Source: Pseudomonas sp. RIT623
GTDB lineage: Bacteria > Pseudomonadota > Gammaproteobacteria > Pseudomonadales > Pseudomonadaceae
Direction: 5' to 3'
DNA: 64,000 nt
NCBI RefSeq assembly: GCF_004519305.1
Contig: NZ_SOZA01000001.1
Location: forward strand, 186,001-250,000
In this document: positions 57,647 through 64,000 of the stretch, piece by piece
How positions within the stretch are numbered: the stretch's first letter is position 1
Layout: each line of letters opens with the position of its first letter
The notes under the pieces: generated by a model
What the model was told of the DNA's origin: nothing
What the model saw: the letters and a program-made list of their open reading frames with translations, nothing else
Databases searched by the model: none
Translations under genes and position numbers: made by a program

Positions 57647-58453
57647 CGCCTTGCCGGCCAGCAACACGGCAGCGCAGCAACCTGCGACCGCGAACAACTG
57701 CTGCAGGCGTGGACCGGCAAGCTTGCTGGCCAAGGGCCTGGCCAGCAACAGACCGAGCACCGCGCCCACGGCGAACGGCGCGCCGACCCACCAGTGCATG
57801 ACCCCAGCCACGCTGGCACTGACCACGCTGCCGGTGGACACCAGGGCGATCACCGCCAGCGAGGTGGCGACGATGCTTTTCATGTCCAGGTTGGTATAAC
57901 GGTTCAAGGCCGGGATGATGACGAAGCCCCCCCCCACGCCCAGCAACCCCGACAACAAACCCGAGAGCATCCCGGTGAATGCCAGCGCCCGAGCGCAGGG
58001 CAGGGTCCAGCGCAGGCGACCCTGCACAGGGTTGAGCACGCAGGGCATGATCTGCCGCTCACCGCAAGGCAGCTGCCCACGCAACTCACGCGCGGCCTTG
58101 CGCCAGATGCGCAGGCAGGCATAGACCAGTACAACGGCGAAGACCAGCGCCAATGGTGTGTTGGGTAACTGGTGCGCCAACATCAGCCCAAACGGTGCAC
58201 AGGCGATTCCGATCAGCGCAATGAACAGCGCCGCCCGGTAGCGCACCAAGCCTTGGCGCAGGCCGAGCACGGCGCCGACCGCAGCCGCCAGGCCTACGGC
58301 CAGCAAACCGATCGGCGCCGCCTCGACCATGCTCAGGCCAAGCCCGAACACCAACAGCGGCACGGCAAGGATCCCACCACCGGCACCGGTCAACGCCAGC
58401 ACCGCGCCAATGATCGCGCCGAGACCGGCGCCCAGCAGTTGCTGTTCGATCAC
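57635..58453 (-). CDS. TSUP (TauE/SafE) family membrane permease
   Basis: Membrane protein of 272 residues with about eight spans in two similar halves (LTGAGGGILAVPLLV; LLGVGGGFVIIPAL). TSUP members carry sulfur-containing anions such as sulfite or thiosulfate. The GTG at 58453 overlaps the stop of the sulfide:quinone oxidoreductase (GTGA), with GAGG ahead. Last gene of the persulfide unit; moving sulfite or thiosulfate out of the cell is a reasonable but unproven role. Confidence 0.88.
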   Translation of the reverse strand: MIEQQLLGAGLGAIIGAVLALTGAGGGILAVPLLVFGLGLSMVEAAPIGLLAVGLAAAVGAVLGLRQGLVRYRAALFIALIGIACAPFGLMLAHQLPNTPLALVFAVVLVYACLRIWRKAARELRGQLPCGERQIMPCVLNPVQGRLRWTLPCARALAFTGMLSGLLSGLLGVGGGFVIIPALNRYTNLDMKSIVATSLAVIALVSTGSVVSASVAGVMHWWVGAPFAVGAVLGLLLARPLASKLAGPRLQQLFAVAGCCAAVLLAGKALLG

Positions 58454-59730
58454 TGCGACGCCTCGACTAGCAACGGCTGTGGCTTGGCCAACCATTCACG
58501 GCCCTTGAGCATGGCTTTCCAGTACAGCGGCGGCAGGATCTGCGCCTTCAGCAACCAGGCCAGGCGGGTGGGCTTGCGGCCATCGAGCAACCAACGCGGG
58601 AAGCTCGGCGCGACCTTGCCGCCGTAGGTGAACTCGGCCAGGACGATCTTGCCGCGCTCCACGGTCAACGGGCAGGAGCCGTAGCCATCGTACTGAGCCA
58701 AGGTCGACAGACGGCCGAGCGCCACCAGCACATTGTTGGCCACCACCGGCGCCTGCTTGCGGGCGGCGGCGGCAGTCTTGGCATTGCTGGTATTGGCCAC
58801 GTCACCCAAGGCGTGGATATTGCCGAAATGGCGGTGGCGCAGGGTATGCGGGTCGACGTCCACCCAGCCGCCGGCATCGGCCAGCGGGCTCTGGCGGATG
58901 AAGTCCGGCGCGACCTGTGGCGGCACCACGTGCAGCATGTCGAAGGTTTCGACGCGGGTCTCGCTGCTGCCGTCGGGGAGGGTACGGATGAACGTGGCGC
59001 GCTTGTTCGGACCATCCACCGCCGTCAGGCGATGCTGGTAGTTCAGGTCCACGCCGTACTTGTCGATGTAGCTCATCAGCGCCGGCACATAGTCGGCCAC
59101 CCCGAACAGCACGGCACCGGCATTGAAGAAGCTGGCGCCCACGTTGCCGAGATGGCCGTGGCGCAACCAGTGGTCGCAGGACAGGTACAACGCCTTCTGC
59201 GGCGCACCGGCGCACTTGATCGGCATCGGCGGCTGGGTGAACAGGGCCCGGCCTTGCTTGAGGTTCTGTACCAGTTGCCAGGTATAGGGCGCCAGGTCGT
59301 AGCGATAGTTGGAGGTGACGCCATTGCGCCCGAGGGTTTCGCTCAGGCCTTCGATAGCCTGCCAATCCAGCTTCAATCCTGGGCAGACCACCAGTTGTTC
59401 ATAGCTGACGGCGCGGCCATCGTCGAGGATGACCAATTGCCCTTGCGGGTCGAAGCCCTCGACCCGCGCCTTGATCCAGCGCACGCCGCGGGGCAGGGTG
59501 GCAGCCATGGTGTGGGCGGTGCTCGGCGCCTTGAACACGCCGGCACCGACCATGGTCCAGCCGGGTTGGTAGTAGTGCACCTCGGCAGGATCGACCAGGG
59601 CTATGTCCAGCGAAGGGTCGCGGGCGATCAGGCTGGAGGCGGTGGCGATGCCAGCGGCACCGGCGCCGACGATCACCACCTTATGGTGGTCGGCACGGGA
59701 GGTATCGGTAGGGGGCAGCAGGGCAGGCAT
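58450..59730 (-). CDS. sqr: Sulfide:quinone oxidoreductase
   Basis: Flavoprotein at the inner membrane that oxidises sulfide to persulfide and reduces quinone. The 426 residues have the FAD loop VVIVGAGAAGIATASSL (18-34), a second nucleotide-binding region and two cysteines, Cys173 (PIKCAGAPQK) and Cys353 (YGSCPLTVE). Their 180-residue spacing is close to that of Cys201 and Cys379 in human SQOR (type II). AAAGGAAC precedes the ATG. The gene lies 41 bases after the persulfide dioxygenase. Confidence 0.9.
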   Translation of the reverse strand: MPALLPPTDTSRADHHKVVIVGAGAAGIATASSLIARDPSLDIALVDPAEVHYYQPGWTMVGAGVFKAPSTAHTMAATLPRGVRWIKARVEGFDPQGQLVILDDGRAVSYEQLVVCPGLKLDWQAIEGLSETLGRNGVTSNYRYDLAPYTWQLVQNLKQGRALFTQPPMPIKCAGAPQKALYLSCDHWLRHGHLGNVGASFFNAGAVLFGVADYVPALMSYIDKYGVDLNYQHRLTAVDGPNKRATFIRTLPDGSSETRVETFDMLHVVPPQVAPDFIRQSPLADAGGWVDVDPHTLRHRHFGNIHALGDVANTSNAKTAAAARKQAPVVANNVLVALGRLSTLAQYDGYGSCPLTVERGKIVLAEFTYGGKVAPSFPRWLLDGRKPTRLAWLLKAQILPPLYWKAMLKGREWLAKPQPLLVEASQ

Positions 59731-59771
59731 GACAAGTGTTCCTTTGAATCTCGTTATGGGTGCAGCGTGGC

Positions 59772-60656
59772 TTACAACTTGTTCAGCGGAATTTTCAGGT
59801 AGCTCACGCCGTTCGCTTCGGGCTCGGGGAACTGTCCGCTGCGCATGTTGATCTGCACCGAGGGCAGGATCAGCACGGGCATGTCGAGGGTCTTGTCGCG
59901 GGCTTCGCGCATCTCGACGAAACTGTCTTCGCTGACGCCTTCATGGATATGAATGTTGTCGGCGCGCTGTTCGGCTACGGTGGTCATGTACCGAAGTTCG
60001 CGGCCACCGGGCAGGTAGTCGTGGCACATGAACAGCCGGGTCTGGTCGGGGAAGGCCAGCAGACGACGGATCGAGCGGTATAGGGTTCGCGCGCTGGCGC
60101 CGGGGAAATCGCAGCGGGCAGTGCCATAGTCCGGAGTGAACAAAGTATCGCCGACGAACACGGCGGTCTCGCCCGCGTCCTCGACCATGTAACTCATGCA
60201 CGCCGGGGTATGCCCAGGGGTGTGCAGGGCACGGGCATGCAGGTTGCCGATGCGAAAGCCTTCTTCATCAACCAGCAGCACATCGAACTGGCTGCCATCG
60301 CGGGCGAAGCCTGGCTCGGCGTTGAACAGGGTGCCGAAAACTTTCTGCACCTGGGTAATCTGCGCGCCGATGCCAATGCTGCCGCCCAGTTTTTCCTTGA
60401 GATAGGCCGCTGCGGACAGATGGTCGGCGTGCACGTGGGTATCCAGAATCCATTGCACCTTGGCACCCAGCGCCTCGATCCGGGCGATCAGCGTGTCTGC
60501 CGAATCGGTGCGGGTACGTCCAGACTTGGGGTCGTAATCCAGCACGCTGTCGATCAGCGCGCACTGGCGGGTCTCGCCATCCATGACCAGGTAGCTGATG
60601 GTCGAGGTCGCTTTGTCGAAGAACTCTTCGACGTGAAGGTTGTTGCCGATGATCAT
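59772..60656 (-). CDS. Persulfide dioxygenase, metallo-beta-lactamase fold (ETHE1/Blh type)
   Basis: Non-heme iron enzyme that oxidises glutathione persulfide to sulfite. The 294 residues have THVHADH (His74, His76, Asp78, His79), His149 in HTPGHTPAC and Asp170 in VFVGDTLF, the expected iron and second-site ligands. GGAGAG precedes the ATG. It heads the pdo-sqr-TSUP operon and consumes the persulfide made by SQR. The control region upstream holds a candidate sigma54 promoter. Confidence 0.92.
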   Translation of the reverse strand: MIIGNNLHVEEFFDKATSTISYLVMDGETRQCALIDSVLDYDPKSGRTRTDSADTLIARIEALGAKVQWILDTHVHADHLSAAAYLKEKLGGSIGIGAQITQVQKVFGTLFNAEPGFARDGSQFDVLLVDEEGFRIGNLHARALHTPGHTPACMSYMVEDAGETAVFVGDTLFTPDYGTARCDFPGASARTLYRSIRRLLAFPDQTRLFMCHDYLPGGRELRYMTTVAEQRADNIHIHEGVSEDSFVEMREARDKTLDMPVLILPSVQINMRSGQFPEPEANGVSYLKIPLNKL

Positions 60657-60714
60657 TGCACTCTCCAGTTATCCACCGGGCCTCCTTGAAGGCATAGGCA
60701 GTGGAGGATGCTTT

Positions 60715-60730
60715 ATCAAGATGCATGCCA
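60715..60730 (-). promoter_or_regulatory. Candidate sigma54 promoter of the pdo-sqr-TSUP operon
   Basis: On the minus strand TGGCATGCATCTTGAT fits TGGCACG-N4-TTGCW except at two places: T for C in the -24 element and A for C of the -12 GC. Spacing from GG to the -12 element is exact. Predicted transcription start is near 60703, about 47 bases from the pdo ATG. Confidence 0.5.
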
Positions 60731-60753
60731 TGCCTTTCCGATGACCGCTGCCC

Positions 60754-60800
60754 CCTGTAGGGGCGGCCTTGTGCCGCTTTGGGCTGCGCAGCAGCCCCCG
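60754..60800. repeat. Single REP element inside the fisR / pdo control region
   Basis: CCTGTAGGGGCGGCCTTGTG followed by a GGGCTGCGCAGCAGCCC hairpin. A lone type A copy between the repeat array and the candidate promoter of pdo. Confidence 0.75.
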
Positions 60801-60802
60801 GT

Positions 60803-60864
60803 CTGCCAGCCGAGGGTGACAGTTGCTGGCAGTCGACTGTCAGCCAATGGCAGTGTTTGGCAGT
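60803..60864. promoter_or_regulatory. Repeat array, candidate FisR enhancer
   Basis: Contains CTGCCAGC (60803-60810), TGACAGT (60817-60823), the near-perfect palindrome GCTGGCAGTCGACTGTCAGC (60825-60844) and two more TGGCAGT copies (60848-60854, 60858-60864). Its centre is about 130 bases upstream of the predicted pdo start site, a normal place for a sigma54 activator. Confidence 0.55.
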
Positions 60865-60902
60865 CCTTGCTACCCTCGCCAGGTCCTTCATCTGGTGCTG
60901 TC

Positions 60903-62204
60903 ATGCTAGCCGCTTCCCATCCTGCCATCCTCGCGCTGGTGTCCTACCTCGAACACGATGTGCTGCCCAGCATCGTGCTCGATACCGACTACAACATCCT
61001 CGCCGCCAACGCCGCTTATCGCCGCCAGTTCGGTAGCGAGGCCCATGCGCCCATCGGCGAGAAATGTCATCGGGTTTCGCACCACTATGCCGTACCTTGC
61101 GACCAGGCAGGCGAACACTGCCCGCTGCGCAAGTCACTGGACAGCAAGTTGCCCGAGCGCGTACTGCACATCCATCACACGCCGCGTGGTCCGGAGCATG
61201 TGGACGTGGAGCTGCGGCCAATCCTCGATGACCAGGGCAGGGTGGTGGCCTTTGTCGAACGCCTGACCAGCGTCACCCTGGCGTCCGCCCAACCAAAGGA
61301 GCAAGGCCTGGTCGGGCGGGCTCCCGCGTTCAAGACCGCGGTGGCCAGTTTGCAGCGAGCCGCTCCGGCGCAGATCCCGGTACTGCTGCAAGGTGAGTCG
61401 GGCACCGGCAAGGAACTGTTCGCCCGCGCCTTGCACCTGGGTAGCCCCCGAGCCAACGGTCCCCTGGTGGTGGTGGACTGTACCGGGCTGACCGAGTCGT
61501 TGTTCGAGAGCGAGCTGTTCGGCTACGAGAAGGGTGCCTTCACCGGTGCGACCCAGCGCAAGATAGGCCTGGCCGAGGCCGCTCACGGTGGCACGTTGTT
61601 CCTCGACGAAATCGGCGAGGTGCCACTGGCCATGCAGGTGAAGTTGCTGCGCCTGATCGAGTCCGGCAGCTTCCGCCCGGTGGGCAGCACCCGCACTGTT
61701 CATTCGGATTTCCGTCTGGTGTCGGCGACGCACAAGCCATTGAAAGAGATGGCCAGCGCAGGGACCTTCCGTGAAGACCTGTATTACCGTATCAGCGGGT
61801 TTCCGATTCGGCTGCCATCATTGCGCGAACGAGTGGAGGATTTGCCGTTGCTCTGTGAGAGCCTGTTACAGCGCATGGCGGGCAAGCAGTCGCCCAAGGT
61901 GTCGAGCGAAGCGCTCGAACGGCTTGGTCTGCACAAATTCCCAGGTAACATCCGTGAGCTGCGCAACATCCTCGAGCGCGCCCGGTTGTTCGCCGATGAC
62001 GGTTTGATCCGACCCGAGCATCTTCCCGAAGATGTCTATTCTGTGGCCAAAGCGTCCGGCGCACGCAGCCGTGGCATCAGCGAAATGGCCGACCTGGCCC
62101 ATGCCCTGGAAACCTTCAAAGGCTCACGCAGCGACCTGGCCGAGCATTTGGGCATCAGCGAACGCACGCTTTACCGTCGATTGAAAGCACTTGGTTTATC
62201 GTAG
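60903..62204 (+). CDS. fisR: Sigma54-dependent activator, FisR-like persulfide sensor
   Basis: Enhancer-binding protein of 433 residues: an N-terminal PAS-like sensor (1-125), an AAA+ domain with Walker A GESGTGKE (164-171) and the sigma54 loop GAFTGA (211-216), and a C-terminal Fis-type helix-turn-helix ([21 protein letters not shown]). The sensor has Cys55, Cys66 and Cys73; spacings of 11 and 7 match Cys53, Cys64 and Cys71 of Cupriavidus FisR, which sense persulfide. ATG 60903 is preferred, although its ribosome site is weak. Divergent from pdo, its likely target. Confidence 0.88.
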   Translation: MLAASHPAILALVSYLEHDVLPSIVLDTDYNILAANAAYRRQFGSEAHAPIGEKCHRVSHHYAVPCDQAGEHCPLRKSLDSKLPERVLHIHHTPRGPEHVDVELRPILDDQGRVVAFVERLTSVTLASAQPKEQGLVGRAPAFKTAVASLQRAAPAQIPVLLQGESGTGKELFARALHLGSPRANGPLVVVDCTGLTESLFESELFGYEKGAFTGATQRKIGLAEAAHGGTLFLDEIGEVPLAMQVKLLRLIESGSFRPVGSTRTVHSDFRLVSATHKPLKEMASAGTFREDLYYRISGFPIRLPSLRERVEDLPLLCESLLQRMAGKQSPKVSSEALERLGLHKFPGNIRELRNILERARLFADDGLIRPEHLPEDVYSVAKASGARSRGISEMADLAHALETFKGSRSDLAEHLGISERTLYRRLKALGLS

Positions 62205-62218
62205 TTCCACGTGGAACA
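62203..62218. promoter_or_regulatory. parS centromere-like site
   Basis: AGTTCCACGTGGAACA matches the ParB-binding consensus TGTTCCACGTGGAACA at 15 of 16 positions, with a perfect 14-base palindrome core. It overlaps the fisR stop codon. parS sites cluster near oriC in Pseudomonas, which agrees with gyrB next door. Confidence 0.85.
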
Positions 62219-62231
62219 TTCTTGCAGATGA

Positions 62232-62263
62232 AAAAAAACCAATCCGAAAGGATTGGTTTTTTT
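62232..62263. terminator. Bidirectional intrinsic terminator between fisR and gyrB
   Basis: A-run, CCAATCC, GAAA tetraloop, GGATTGG, run of seven T. It serves the convergent fisR and gyrB genes. Confidence 0.95.
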
Positions 62264-62280
62264 GTTCCGCCTGCAACTGA

Positions 62281-64000
<1,720 letters not shown>

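Overview
The window is a chromosomal segment of a high-GC gammaproteobacterium that looks like a member of the Pseudomonas putida group. The evidence is the gene order (katE-metNIQ, the aa3 oxidase cluster, trpI/trpBA, betC-choX, aroE-hemF-qor-tsaC-dprA/def-fmt-rsmB-trkA, glyQS, gyrB) and many REP repeats with the GGCCGCTCCTAC or GCGGGCTTGCCCCGC cores typical of this group. The right edge lies inside gyrB and a near-perfect parS site lies at 62203-62218, so the replication origin should lie a few kilobases beyond position 64000. Replication should then run leftward through the window. No rRNA, tRNA, CRISPR array, transposase, integrase or prophage gene was seen; this is backbone sequence.

Layout. 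1-4011: a cut-off large-subunit catalase (katE) and the D-methionine/methionine ABC importer metNIQ. 4118-12537: the aa3-type cytochrome c oxidase cluster on the minus strand (coxB, coxA, ctaG, coxC, SURF1, heme A synthase, heme O synthase, SCO copper chaperone), interrupted by one small plus-strand membrane gene. 12919-17518: an uncharacterised helical protein, a SulP permease beside a beta-carbonic anhydrase, and a radical SAM protein with a perfect LexA box. 17585-22060: two M3 oligopeptidases, prlC with its yheV partner and a diverged paralogue. 22164-28541: small housekeeping and stress genes (gamma-class carbonic anhydrase-like protein, HAD phosphatase, a lipoprotein metallopeptidase, tandem lipoproteins, two DUF1161 proteins, OsmC, a luciferase-like monooxygenase, dodecin, DUF883). 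28538-31584: trpI divergent from trpBA. 31658-37311: choline-sulfate use (LysR regulator, betC, choX) followed by a second SulP permease. 37440-46857: aroE, hemF, qor, tsaC, dprA, def, fmt, rsmB, trkA and a TPR protein. 46975-52907: LpxL-type acyltransferase, tag, glyQS, gmhB, plsC. 53218-57646: MFS transporter, GMC oxidoreductase and LysR regulator. 57635-62204: a sulfide and persulfide oxidation unit (persulfide dioxygenase, sulfide:quinone oxidoreductase, TSUP permease) divergent from a FisR-like sigma54 activator. 62281-64000: gyrB, partial.

The most notable signals are four. (1) The FisR unit has three cysteines at the spacing known from the persulfide sensor FisR, a candidate sigma54 promoter in front of the dioxygenase and an array of TGGCAGT-type repeats upstream of it. 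(2) Perfect DnaA boxes (TTATCCACA) are strongly concentrated: 16 in the window, 15 of them between 31041 and 55127, many inside genes. (3) There is a parS site at the fisR stop codon. (4) Inverted REP pairs occupy most of the convergent gene ends. All of this comes from reading the sequence; no database search was run.
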